Assembly: GCA_035606665.1 (NCBI GenBank)
Contig: DATNEY010000026.1
Location: forward strand, 124,001 to 188,000
Direction of reading: 5' to 3'
DNA: 64,000 nt
Source of the DNA: DASUGC01 sp035606665
Lineage (GTDB): Bacteria; Acidobacteriota; Vicinamibacteria; Vicinamibacterales; SCN-69-37
Shown: positions 45,977 through 53,796 of the stretch, piece by piece
Numbering within the stretch: position 1 is the stretch's first letter
How the letters are laid out: each line of letters opens with the position of its first letter
Translations under genes and position numbers: made by a program
The notes under the pieces: model-generated
Told to the model about the DNA's origin: nothing
Databases searched by the model: none
What the model saw: the letters and a program-made list of their open reading frames with translations, nothing else

Positions 45977-47368
45977 ATGCCTGATCTAGCCAATTTCTTC
46001 GATGTCGTCGCGACGTGGCTGTTCCGCAACGTCGTCATGTGGCTCCTGCTCGGGACGGGCCTGTTCCTGACGCTCCGTTTCGGCGTCGTGCAGATCCGCC
46101 GGCTGCCCGAGGCATTCCGTGCGATGGTCGCGCAGCAGTCGAAGGGCGCCACCGGCGGAGTATTGTCGCCGTTCCAGGCGTTCATGACGGCGCTCGGCGC
46201 GTCGATCGGCACGGGCAACATCGCCGGGGTGGCCGTCGCAATCATCACGGGCGGCCCGGGCGCGCTGTTCTGGATCTGGGTCTACGGCTTCGTCGCGACC
46301 GCGATCAAGTTCTCTGAAGCCGTCCTCGGCGTGAAGTTCCGCGAGACCCGCGCTGGTGACGACATCAAAGTCGGCCCGATGTACTACCTGCGCGATGGGC
46401 TCAAATCACCGGCGCTCGCATGGATCTACGCACTCGTTGCCGGTGTCGCCGCGCTGACGACCACGCCGTTCACGCAGCCGAACTCGATCGCCGTGGCCGT
46501 GAACCACGTGTGGCCGTCTGGGACGATGGAGCTGCCTGGTCTGGGGACGATTCAGCGGACCGCGCTGATCGTGGGGGTCATCGTCGCGGTGCTGACGATC
46601 GCCGTCATCATTGGCGGCATCAAGTCGATCGGCCGCGCCGCGGAGAAACTCGCGCCGCTCAAGGTCGGTTTGTATCTCGCGGGCGGCCTCATCGTCATCG
46701 TGACGTTTGCCAATCGCCTGCCTCACGTCTTCTCGCTGGTGTTTACCGAAGCGCTGTCGCTGCGCTCCCTGATGGGCTTCGGCATGTTCACCGCGATGCG
46801 CTACGGAATCGCGCGCGGCATCTATGCAAATGAAGCGGGCTACGGCACGGCAGCGGTCGCCTACGGCACGGCGAAGACCGACGACCCGTCGCAACAGGGC
46901 CTGCAGGCCGTCATGGAAGTGTTCATCGTCTCGTTCGTGACAGCGACGATCAGCGCGATGACCATCCTCGTCAGTGGCGTCGCCGAAACGTCAATCGCCC
47001 TGGGGAGGAACGACCCGGCATTCGTGACGAGCACGGCGGCCGTGGCGACGGCGTTCAATCTCGCGATTCCGACGTTCGGCGGCTGGGTGGTCGCGTTCTG
47101 CGCGTTCCTGTTCGGCTACACGACGCTCATCGGCTGGGCGTTCTACGGCGAGCAGTTTCTCGAATACATCCTCGGCCGAAGCGTCCGGATGCCGTATCGA
47201 TGGATCTACTGCCTGCTGATTCCCTTTGGCGCCATCGCGAGGCCCGATCTCGTGTGGAACTGGGGCGACCTGATGAACGCGCTTCAGGTTTTCCCGAATC
47301 TGATTGGCGTCATCGGTTTGAGCGGCCTGGTGGCCGCTTACGCCTCACGCCGTGCCAGCAAGTCGTAA
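45977..47368 (+). CDS. Alanine/glycine:cation symporter (AGCS family)
   Basis: A 463-residue permease with about 11 helices. The family signature is TALGASIGTGNIAGVAVAIITGGPGALFWIW (about 74-104), followed by 'ETRAGDDIKVGPMYYLRDGL' and 'GIARGIYANEAGYGTAAVAYGTAKTDDPSQQGLQAVMEVFIVSF'. Sodium- or proton-coupled uptake of alanine/glycine across the inner membrane. Runs 12 bases after the SDR; the end overlaps vapC convergently by 24 bases. Confidence 0.93.
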   Translation: MPDLANFFDVVATWLFRNVVMWLLLGTGLFLTLRFGVVQIRRLPEAFRAMVAQQSKGATGGVLSPFQAFMTALGASIGTGNIAGVAVAIITGGPGALFWIWVYGFVATAIKFSEAVLGVKFRETRAGDDIKVGPMYYLRDGLKSPALAWIYALVAGVAALTTTPFTQPNSIAVAVNHVWPSGTMELPGLGTIQRTALIVGVIVAVLTIAVIIGGIKSIGRAAEKLAPLKVGLYLAGGLIVIVTFANRLPHVFSLVFTEALSLRSLMGFGMFTAMRYGIARGIYANEAGYGTAAVAYGTAKTDDPSQQGLQAVMEVFIVSFVTATISAMTILVSGVAETSIALGRNDPAFVTSTAAVATAFNLAIPTFGGWVVAFCAFLFGYTTLIGWAFYGEQFLEYILGRSVRMPYRWIYCLLIPFGAIARPDLVWNWGDLMNALQVFPNLIGVIGLSGLVAAYASRRASKS

Positions 47369-47734
47369 CTCAGTTCTCTCCGCAATTCTCAGGAAGATTC
47401 CGTCGCGGGTGAGCAGGGGCACATCGCGATCGAGTGCACACTGAGCGACGTGCGCATCCGGCGTCGAGACGATGACTCCGGTAGCCCGCATTGAATGACG
47501 CAGCGAACCGACCCTGACCCAGTGGTCGAATGTCGTGTGATGGAGCATGAGGTCGTCGAGGAGGTCCGCGAGGGCGCCTCGATCAGCGACTGTTCTGGCG
47601 CCGCTGACAAGCTCTGCAACCACCAAAGGTGGAACCACGACCAGGCCCGCCGCAAGTGCGTGTTCGAGCACGCTAGCCGAACGGCCGGCGAGAAACTCGA
47701 TCCACTCTGAGGTATCAACGACGATTCCGCTCAC
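47345..47734 (-). CDS. vapC: VapC-type PIN-domain toxin
   Basis: A 129-residue PIN RNase. The start GTG at 47734 gives VSGIVVDTSEWIEFL with catalytic Asp7. Further acidic residues lie in VVAELVSG (about 40), TPDAHVAQCALDRD (about 93) and LTRDG (about 110). It would cleave tRNA or other RNA when freed from its antitoxin. The antitoxin gene overlaps its start by 20 bases upstream. Confidence 0.85.
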   Translation of the reverse strand: MSGIVVDTSEWIEFLAGRSASVLEHALAAGLVVVPPLVVAELVSGARTVADRGALADLLDDLMLHHTTFDHWVRVGSLRHSMRATGVIVSTPDAHVAQCALDRDVPLLTRDGIFLRIAERTELRLAGTA

Positions 47735-47918
47735 GGGACTCCTCGAGATCGATATCGAGCGTGATCTTGCCGCGCAGCGCCATGGCCTTCGCGTGCACAC
47801 GTGACCGCTTCACAAGTTCCAGGCCGGCCACGAGCGTCTCTGTGATGCCCTTCCCGGTCACCTTCGTCGCTTCCTCCAGCAACTGCTCAGGAAGGTTAGC
47901 GGTGATTCTTCGAGTCAT
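47715..47918 (-). CDS. vapB: VapB-type antitoxin (ribbon-helix-helix)
   Basis: A 67-residue antitoxin. MTRRITANLPEQLLEEATKVTG is a VapB/type-II ribbon-helix-helix start, with a C-terminal acidic/basic toxin-binding tail (LDIDLEESRERNRR). Start ATG 47918; the upstream palindrome at 47926-47955 is the likely operator it binds. An earlier in-frame start at 47942 falls inside that operator and is less likely. Confidence 0.85.
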   Translation of the reverse strand: MTRRITANLPEQLLEEATKVTGKGITETLVAGLELVKRSRVHAKAMALRGKITLDIDLEESRERNRR

Positions 47919-47925
47919 ACGTAAG

Positions 47926-47955
47926 TATTGATATCGATACATATCGATGTCAATA
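47926..47955 (-). promoter_or_regulatory. VapB operator palindrome
   Basis: TATTGATATCGATA (47926-47939), CA, TATCGATGTCAATA (47942-47955): 14-bp arms with one mismatch. It starts 8 bases upstream of the vapB ATG, so bound VapBC would block the promoter and ribosome site. Confidence 0.7.
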
Positions 47956-48006
47956 CAAGATTCGCTCTTTAATCGCCCCTGTCGATCCAGCTAATATCGC
48001 AACCGG

Positions 48007-50640
48007 ATGCAGTCGCTTCCTGCGATCACCGGCGACAAAGACCAGTCCCTGCAGGCGGCCCTCTCGCGGATGCTCGCCGAGTTCGAGTCCGGCGCCCGCA
48101 CCGGCGTCCTCACGGCGGATGATGACCCGCATGTGACTGCGGCGCGCCGGCTCGCGCCCGTCGAAGCGCAGTACGCGCCGTTTCCTGAATCGCTGGACCC
48201 GCGGCTTACCGCCGCGCTTGGCGCGCGCGGGATCGATCGCCTCTACATCCACCAGGCCGAGGTGATCGCCCACTCGCTCGCCGGCCGCAACGTCGTGATT
48301 GTGACGCCGACGGCGTCCGGCAAGACGCTCTGCTACAACGCGCCGGTTCTGCAGCGCATTCTCGAGAACGCATCGACGCGCGCGTTGTATCTGTTTCCGA
48401 CGAAGGCCCTCGCGCAGGACCAGCTCGCAGCGCTCCATCAGATGGTGGAGATTCTGCGCGAGCAGGGTGGGCGAACGAGCGGCGCGGGGCTAACGGGGTC
48501 CCCGCAAGCGAGTGAGCTAGGCGGGGTGCAGGGGTCCCCGCCGCTACCGATCGACATTGGGGTGTTCACTTATGACGGTGACACGCCGCAGGACGCGCGT
48601 CGCGCGATCCGCGGCCGCGCGCACGTCGTCCTGAGCAATCCCGACATGGTGCACTCCGGCATCCTGCCGCACCATCCGCGATGGGCGAAGCTCTTCGAGA
48701 ATCTGCAGTTCATCGTTGTCGACGAGCTGCACTCATATCGCGGGGTCTTCGGAAGCCACCTCGCGAACATTCTGAGAAGACTCCGGCGGGTGTGCCGGCA
48801 CTACGGATCGGATCCCGCGTTCATCTGTTCGTCGGCGACCATCGCGAATCCGAAGGAGCTCGCGGAACGACTGACGGGCCAGCCGTTCGAGATCGTGGAC
48901 AAGAGCGGAGCGCCTCGCGGTGAGAAGTTCTTTCTGTTCGTGAATCCGCCGGTCGTGAACGCGCAACTCGGGATTCGTCGGTCGTACCTCGCTGAGACCA
49001 GGCGGGTCGCGATCGAATTCCTCAAGCGCGGCCTGCAGATGATCGTGTTCGCACAAAGCCGCCTTTCGACGGAGATCCTCACCACCTACATGAAGGACGC
49101 GTTCCAGGGACCGCCCGGAGCAGACGACGTGATCCGCGGGTATCGCGGTGGCTACCTGCCCCTTCGCCGTCGCGAGATCGAGCGCGGACTTCGAAACGGG
49201 GAAGTGCGTTGCGTCGTGTCCACCAACGCGCTCGAGCTCGGCATCGACATCGGCGCGCTCGACGTGGCGGTGATGGCCGGCTATCCGGGCACGATCGCCG
49301 GCACCTGGCAGCGCGCGGGACGGGCCGGGCGCCGCAGCGGCCGCTCGGCAGCGGTGCTCGTCGCTTCGAGCGCTCCCATCGATCAATTCGTCGCGCGGCA
49401 TCCTGACTACTTCTTCGACGCGTCGCCCGAACACGCGCTGATCAATCCGGACAACCTGCACATCCTGCTCGATCACGTGAAGTGCGCGGCATTCGAGCTC
49501 CCGTTTGGAGACGACGAGCAGTTCGGATCGATCAATGTGCAGGAGGTTCTCTCCGTGCTCGCTGAGGAGGGATTCGTTCATCTCGTCGATGGCCGGTGGC
49601 AGTGGACGCAGGAGTCGTATCCGGCTGACGCCGTGAGTCTCCGATCGGTGACGTCGGACAACTTCGTCGTCGTGGATCTGACGAACGGCGAGCGCGTCAT
49701 CGGCGAAACAGATTTCACGAGCGGTCCATCCACACTTCACGAGAAGGCCATCTACATCGTGGAAGGCCAGCTGTTCCAGGTGGAGAGGTTCGACTACGAC
49801 AATCGCAAGGCGTTCGTGCGGACGGTTGAGTGTGACTACTACACGGATGCGATTACTTACACGAAGGTCACGATTCTCGAAACCTTCGTGGGTTCAGAGG
49901 GTTCAGGGTTGCCAGATTCCGAGGTGCACGCGTCTGGTTCCGAAGGTTCGGACGTGGCGCGCCTGGCTGCGGGATTGGAACCAGACGCGCGCACCCTGGA
50001 ATCCCGGAACCTCGGAACCTCGGAACCGACTTCGCCAGGTTCCCATGGCGAAGTCCGCGTCGTCTCCCGTGTCGTCGGCTTCAAGAAGATCAAGTTCTAT
50101 ACGAATGAGAACGTCGGCTCCGGTGAGCTCGACTTGCCCGAGCAGCAGATGCACACGACGTCGTACTGGCTCACGATTCCTGCTGAGACGATGGCGGCGT
50201 TGCCGTTTGGGATGGCGGATCGGCGTGATGGAGTCGTCGGGATGGCGTTTGCGATGCGGAACGTCGCGCCGCTGCTGCTCATGTGCGACGGCCACGACCT
50301 CGGTCTGTCGATCGACGGCCTCGCGATGGACGGCGCGTCGCGGCTCGGTGGATCGTCGGCGGCCGCGCGTGGCGGAACACCGGCGGAGTTGTCCGCGTCG
50401 CCGACGGTCTTCATCTACGACAACTTTCCCGGCGGCATCGGCTTCAGCGAGCCGCTTTACGGCATGCACCACCAGTTGATCGAGCGCACGCGCGAGTTGA
50501 TCGATGGCTGTCCGTGCAAGTCCGGCTGCCCGTCGTGCGTGGGGCCGGAGGGCGCGACCGGTCCGCTGGCAAAAGCCGTGGCGTCGCGGCTACTGGCAGC
50601 CGTAGGCCGGGCCTTCAGGCCCGGCGAGCTCGCCTCATGA
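48007..50640 (+). CDS. mrfA: MrfA/YprA-family DEAD-box DNA helicase with DUF1998
   Basis: An 877-residue helicase: Walker A TPTASGKT (about 99-106), VVDELHSY (about 238-245), helicase C domain ending QRAGRAGRRSG, and a C-terminal DUF1998-type four-Cys site CPCKSGCPSC (about 835-844). In Bacillus this family with MrfB repairs mitomycin C damage independently of UvrABC. The next gene is an mrfB-like nuclease overlapping by ATGA. Three regions look inserted relative to the family: residues 156-180 (GCGGGG repeat), about 627-679 (GGTTC repeats, between 'TKVTILETF' and 'EVRVVSRVVGFKK'), and 866-873 (GTAG hairpin). Confidence 0.9.
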   Translation: MQSLPAITGDKDQSLQAALSRMLAEFESGARTGVLTADDDPHVTAARRLAPVEAQYAPFPESLDPRLTAALGARGIDRLYIHQAEVIAHSLAGRNVVIVTPTASGKTLCYNAPVLQRILENASTRALYLFPTKALAQDQLAALHQMVEILREQGGRTSGAGLTGSPQASELGGVQGSPPLPIDIGVFTYDGDTPQDARRAIRGRAHVVLSNPDMVHSGILPHHPRWAKLFENLQFIVVDELHSYRGVFGSHLANILRRLRRVCRHYGSDPAFICSSATIANPKELAERLTGQPFEIVDKSGAPRGEKFFLFVNPPVVNAQLGIRRSYLAETRRVAIEFLKRGLQMIVFAQSRLSTEILTTYMKDAFQGPPGADDVIRGYRGGYLPLRRREIERGLRNGEVRCVVSTNALELGIDIGALDVAVMAGYPGTIAGTWQRAGRAGRRSGRSAAVLVASSAPIDQFVARHPDYFFDASPEHALINPDNLHILLDHVKCAAFELPFGDDEQFGSINVQEVLSVLAEEGFVHLVDGRWQWTQESYPADAVSLRSVTSDNFVVVDLTNGERVIGETDFTSGPSTLHEKAIYIVEGQLFQVERFDYDNRKAFVRTVECDYYTDAITYTKVTILETFVGSEGSGLPDSEVHASGSEGSDVARLAAGLEPDARTLESRNLGTSEPTSPGSHGEVRVVSRVVGFKKIKFYTNENVGSGELDLPEQQMHTTSYWLTIPAETMAALPFGMADRRDGVVGMAFAMRNVAPLLLMCDGHDLGLSIDGLAMDGASRLGGSSAAARGGTPAELSASPTVFIYDNFPGGIGFSEPLYGMHHQLIERTRELIDGCPCKSGCPSCVGPEGATGPLAKAVASRLLAAVGRAFRPGELAS
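48484..48541. repeat. Two GCGGGG...CCCCGC units in frame in mrfA
   Basis: Units at 48484-48505 and 48521-48541, separated by AAGCGAGTGAGCTAG, match the unit at 482-502. The three share GCGGGG, a 4-5 base variable centre and GGGTCCCCGC. They lie between the helicase core and the 'FTYDGDTP' segment, within the reading frame. Confidence 0.75.
49886..50044. repeat. GGTTC-type degenerate repeat array in frame in mrfA
   Basis: GGTTCAGAGGGTTCAGGGTT, then CGTCTGGTTCCGAAGGTTCGG, then inverted units GGAACCAGACG and GGAACCTCGGAACCTCGGAACC. GCGTCTGGTTCC (left) and GGAACCAGACGC (right) pair perfectly. It encodes a Ser/Gly/Glu-rich loop. The family's expected sequence continues normally on both sides. Confidence 0.75.
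50602..50625. repeat. GTAG-headed GCCGGNNCT hairpin in mrfA 3' end
   Basis: GTAG (50602-50605) then 9-bp arms GCCGGGCCT/AGGCCCGGC with loop TC. It codes residues near GRAFRPGE, immediately before the mrfA stop. Confidence 0.75.
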
Positions 50641-51938
50641 AGAACCTGGCCGACAGGCTTCGCAGCATCGTCCGCCAGGATCACGGCGGAAGCTCGCCGG
50701 CGCGGCGTGACTTCACGTACGTGCCGGACGTGTTCGATCCGGCGGCAATCGCAGTCGATCCGGCAGCGGCGGCGGAAGCGCTCGGTGGACAACCGCTCGA
50801 ATCGCACGGCGGCTGCATCGTCATCGATCGGCTCTGGGACGCGGACGACTGGCACGGCCGGCGTCGCGTGGGCACTTTCGTTCCGAACGGGACTGCGCCA
50901 ATCGGCCTTTTTGATCCCCGCACGGGCCGCGTTGCGGACTGGGCCCAGCGCGTCGTCTTTTTCGACCTCGAAACAACGGGTCTCAGCGGCGGCGCGGGCA
51001 CGCTCGCGTTTCTCGCGGGCTGCGGCTGGTTCGAGGGCGACGCGTTTCGAGTGCGGCAGTTCTTTCTGGGATCGCCCGCGGGCGAGCAGGCGATGCTGGC
51101 CGCCATCACCGAGATCTTCGACAACGCAAGCCTGCTCATAACGTTCAACGGCCGGTCGTTCGACGTGCCGCTGATGGAGACGCGATGGGCGTTTCATCGA
51201 TCCGATGCCGCGAGCGACGGACTGCCGCACTTCGACATGCTGCCGGTCTCGCGGCGGCTCTGGGGCCAGCGTGAGGACGCCGGGGATGCGGGTTGCCGGC
51301 TGTCCGAGCTCGAGCGGTCGATTCTCGGATTCCATCGAGTCGGCGACGTCCCGGGCTTCGAGATTCCGGCGAGGTATTTTCACTTCCTGCGGACGGGCGA
51401 CGGTGCGGCAGTGTCAGGCGTGCTCGAGCACAACCGCCACGATCTGATCTCGCTCGCCGGCGTCACGGCACACGCGCTATCGCTTGCGACGGACGGTCCG
51501 TCGGCGTGCCGTGAGTCGTGCGAGCAGGTGGCGTTGGGACGGATGTACGAGCGCGCGGGCCAACCGGTTCAGGCGCTCGTCGCGTATGAACTTGCTGTTT
51601 CAGGGAGTGAGCGAGGCGAACGCGAGGTGCGGCTGCAGGCGCTGTCGCGGCTCGCGGCGCTCCTCGGCCGCCTGGGCCGGCATCAGGATGCGGCGTCAGC
51701 GTGGCAGGGCGTGCTCGATCACGCGCGGCGATTCGGCGCGCCGCAGACAGTGGAGCAGCGCGCGGTTCAGGCACTTGCGATTCATCACGAGCACCGCGCG
51801 CGCGATCTCGCCGAAGCGCACCGCTACGCCGAGCGCCTCAGCCGGCAGGCCTCCGGCCGGGCGCGGCAAGATGCCGCGCACCGGCTCGGTCGAATTGAAC
51901 GAAAACTGAACGGGAAGGGCGAGAACCTTCTGTCGTGA
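50637..51938 (+). CDS. mrfB: MrfB/YprB-like RNase H-fold exonuclease
   Basis: About 433 residues. The DEDD exonuclease domain has FFDLETTGLSGGAGTLAFLAG (Asp-Glu about 108-110), SLLITFNGRSFDVPLMETR (Asp about 176), and EHNRHDLISLAG (about 265, distal DEDD Asp). An alpha-helical TPR-like C-terminus (about 295-433) follows. The start ATG 50637 overlaps the mrfA stop, the same order as Bacillus yprA-yprB. Likely degrades the damaged strand during MrfAB repair. Confidence 0.87.
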   Translation: MKNLADRLRSIVRQDHGGSSPARRDFTYVPDVFDPAAIAVDPAAAAEALGGQPLESHGGCIVIDRLWDADDWHGRRRVGTFVPNGTAPIGLFDPRTGRVADWAQRVVFFDLETTGLSGGAGTLAFLAGCGWFEGDAFRVRQFFLGSPAGEQAMLAAITEIFDNASLLITFNGRSFDVPLMETRWAFHRSDAASDGLPHFDMLPVSRRLWGQREDAGDAGCRLSELERSILGFHRVGDVPGFEIPARYFHFLRTGDGAAVSGVLEHNRHDLISLAGVTAHALSLATDGPSACRESCEQVALGRMYERAGQPVQALVAYELAVSGSERGEREVRLQALSRLAALLGRLGRHQDAASAWQGVLDHARRFGAPQTVEQRAVQALAIHHEHRARDLAEAHRYAERLSRQASGRARQDAAHRLGRIERKLNGKGENLLS

Positions 51939-51950
51939 CGGCGCCCTAAC

Positions 51951-51991
51951 TTGGCGTCGTTAGCGTCGTTGGCGCTCGTTGGCGTCGTTCG
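51951..51991. repeat. Degenerate repeat, unit TTGGCGTCG
   Basis: TTGGCGTCGT, TAGCGTCGT, TGGCGCTCG, TTGGCGTCGT, TCGCC: about five copies of a 9-10 bp unit, in the gap between the convergent mrfB and rpmE genes. Confidence 0.7.
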
Positions 51992-51993
51992 CC

Positions 51994-52305
51994 TTACGCG
52001 TTCGCGCTCTTGCTGGCTGCCTTCGTCGCGGGCTTCTTGGCGCCCTTGGCCGGCGTTGCTTTCGCGGCCTTGGCTGCCGTGACTCGCGCCTTGTTCGCCG
52101 ACGCGGACTGCGCGCCGAAGCGCTTCGTGAACCGCTCGACGCGGCCCTCGGTGTCGATCAGCTTCTGACGGCCCGTGAAGAACGGGTGGCAGTTGCTGCA
52201 GATTTCGAGGTGCAGCTCGGGTTTGGTCGACTTCGTTTTGAAGGTGTTGCCGCAGGCGCAACGAACTTCGACTTCGTGGTACTTCGGATGAATCCCCGGC
52301 TTCAC
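51994..52305 (-). CDS. rpmE: 50S ribosomal protein L31 (zinc-binding type)
   Basis: A 103-residue protein. Core of about 66 residues with Cys16, Cys18, Cys36 and Cys39 (RCACGNTF...ICSNCHPFFTG), typical of the zinc-binding L31 type A. It has a long C-terminal Lys/Ala-rich tail (AKAAKATPAKGAKKPATKAASK), longer than usual. I start at GTG 52305 (VKPGIHPKYHEVEV). A longer frame exists upstream, but only this start matches the family, and GAGGTG lies upstream. Housekeeping ribosome component. Confidence 0.95.
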   Translation of the reverse strand: MKPGIHPKYHEVEVRCACGNTFKTKSTKPELHLEICSNCHPFFTGRQKLIDTEGRVERFTKRFGAQSASANKARVTAAKAAKATPAKGAKKPATKAASKSANA

Positions 52306-52343
52306 AGTGCACCTCGTAGCGTCACAAACAAACTCTAAGTATA

Positions 52344-52400
52344 CGGTCCAAGAGTCCAACGGTCCAAAGGTCCCTTGGGTCCGAAGTCCTCAGGGTCCAG
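52344..52400. repeat. Degenerate repeat, unit GGTCCAA
   Basis: Five to six copies of GGTCC(A/G)A-type units (GGTCCAAGAGTCCAACGGTCCAAAGGTCCC, TTGGGTCCGAAGTCCTCAGGGTCC) between rpmE and the aldo/keto reductase 3' end. GGTCCAAAGG and its inverse nearby can form a small hairpin. Confidence 0.65.
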
Positions 52401-52409
52401 GCAGCCGGT

Positions 52410-53375
52410 CTACGGCACCGTGTAAGTCCTTGACCAGCGGTGCTTTCTGAGCTTTTCGATGAGCGGAGGACTGAGCGGCCCCGCGTCCGAGGCCACCAGA
52501 TTCGCCTCCACGTGGGGGATCCGGCGCATGCCCGGGATCGTCGTCGTCACGTCCGGGCAGGAGAGGATGAAGCGCAGGGCGGCGTCGGGGAGCGAGAGCT
52601 GCTGAGGTAGGTCCTGCCGGAGCGCTTCGACGCGGTCGAGCGTTTCGTCGATCTTCTCGGGCGTGAAATAGATGTTGCGCCAGTCGCCCTCGGGCCAGCT
52701 CATGCCGCGCTCGATCGCGCCGGCGAGGCTGCCTTCATCGAACGGTACGCGTGCGATGACGGCGACACCCTTCTCCCGGCACATCGGGAACAGCTCGTCC
52801 TCCGGACCCTGATCGAAGATGTTGTAGACGACCTGCACGCTGTCTACGACGCCGGTCGAAATCGCCTTCAGCACCGACTCGGGCTGCCAACGATTGATGC
52901 TGATGCCGAAGCCGCGGATGAGCCCTTCGCGCTTGAGATCGTCAACCGCCCGCTTCCAGCGATCGTCATCGGCCCACGCGTCAGTCCAGACGTGGAACTG
53001 CTGCAGATCGACGGACTGCAGGCCCATGTTGGTCAGGCTGGTCTCGGTCGAGTGCCTGATGTGATCGGCGGGGAACACCTCGTCGAGCGCGTAGTCCGCC
53101 TTCGCCGGCCAGCGCAGATTCTTCGGCGGGATCTTCGTCGCGATGCGCAGCTTTGTGTCGCGTGGCTTCGCGAGCACCCGCCCGAGCAACTGCTCGCTCT
53201 TGCCGTTGCCGTACGCGAGCGCCGTGTCGAAGAACGTGCACCCGAGCTCGATCGATCGCTCGAGCGACGCGATCGACTCATCGTCATTCGATCCCGACCA
53301 CCCACCCATTCCCCACAGGCCGTAACCGATGTCGGACACAGACCAGTTCAGGCGGCCAAACAGACGGTGATTCAT
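52410..53375 (-). CDS. Aldo/keto reductase
   Basis: A 321-residue NADPH-dependent oxidoreductase. Catalytic tetrad visible: Asp in FFDTALAYG (about 49), Tyr in the same motif (about 54), Lys in TKIPPKN (about 80), His in FHVWTDAW (about 125). A C-terminal AKR NADPH-binding region (PGMRRIPHVEANL) follows. TIM-barrel fold, cytosolic; reduces a carbonyl or sugar of unknown identity. Divergent from padR, with a large palindrome between them. Confidence 0.88.
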   Translation of the reverse strand: MNHRLFGRLNWSVSDIGYGLWGMGGWSGSNDDESIASLERSIELGCTFFDTALAYGNGKSEQLLGRVLAKPRDTKLRIATKIPPKNLRWPAKADYALDEVFPADHIRHSTETSLTNMGLQSVDLQQFHVWTDAWADDDRWKRAVDDLKREGLIRGFGISINRWQPESVLKAISTGVVDSVQVVYNIFDQGPEDELFPMCREKGVAVIARVPFDEGSLAGAIERGMSWPEGDWRNIYFTPEKIDETLDRVEALRQDLPQQLSLPDAALRFILSCPDVTTTIPGMRRIPHVEANLVASDAGPLSPPLIEKLRKHRWSRTYTVP

Positions 53376-53388
53376 GTGGAGATACTAG

Positions 53389-53413
53389 TCGGTTCAGGGT
53401 CACCCTGAACCGA
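53389..53413. promoter_or_regulatory. 25-bp perfect palindrome between reductase and padR
   Basis: Perfect 12-bp arms TCGGTTCAGGGT/ACCCTGAACCGA around one central C, 14 bases upstream of the reductase start and 54 upstream of padR. Candidate operator for either gene. It also shares GGTTCAGGGT with the array in mrfA, so it might be a repeat. Confidence 0.55.
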
Positions 53414-53420
53414 TCTGTTC

Positions 53421-53463
53421 TTGACAATATTACGTTTGGCGTAGTATTACGTATAGCGTAGTA
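53421..53463 (+). promoter_or_regulatory. padR promoter with two direct operator-like repeats
   Basis: TTGACA (53421-53426) starts the promoter. A 19-bp unit TATTACGTnTnGCGTAGTA is repeated in tandem across the spacer and the -10 region (about 53429-53463), ending near the padR ATG at 53467. This suits self-repression by PadR. Confidence 0.6.
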
Positions 53464-53466
53464 GTC

Positions 53467-53796
53467 ATGTCGAAGAAGCTCATCGACTCGCTCGACGATC
53501 TCGGCCGCTTCTCGGAGCCGGCGCTGATGATCATGATTTCGCTGGCCGAGGGCCCGAAGCACGGCTACGCGATGACGCAGGACATCGAGGCGATGGCCGG
53601 CCTGAAGCTTGGGCCCGGCACGCTGTACGGCGCCATCGCGCGGCTCGAGGAGTGCGGCTGGATCGAGCCGCTGCCGGCCGAGGATCGCCGGCGTCCCTAC
53701 AAACTCACGAACACCGGACAGAAGGTCCTGCGCGCGCGGCTGCAGGCGTTGCGCGCCGTCACGCGCATCGGACAGACGCGTCTGGCGGAGAACTGA
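53467..53796 (+). CDS. PadR-family transcriptional regulator
   Basis: A 109-residue winged-helix repressor. Typical PadR: EPALMIMISLAEGPKHGYAMTQDIEAMAGLKLGPGTLYGAIARLEECGWIEPL...RRPYKLTNTGQKVLRARLQAL. Contains the PadR 'H.Y.....LYGAI.RLE' region, with a short C-terminal dimer helix. The next gene overlaps its stop by one base and encodes a membrane protein. Probably represses its own operon through the direct repeats at its promoter. Confidence 0.9.
   Translation: MSKKLIDSLDDLGRFSEPALMIMISLAEGPKHGYAMTQDIEAMAGLKLGPGTLYGAIARLEECGWIEPLPAEDRRRPYKLTNTGQKVLRARLQALRAVTRIGQTRLAEN

Noticed and set aside
52306..52359. Longer L31 start adding 18 residues
   Set aside because: The extra residues are unrelated to L31 and run into the GGTCCAA repeat. 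The GTG at 52305 matches the family's MKPGIHP start.
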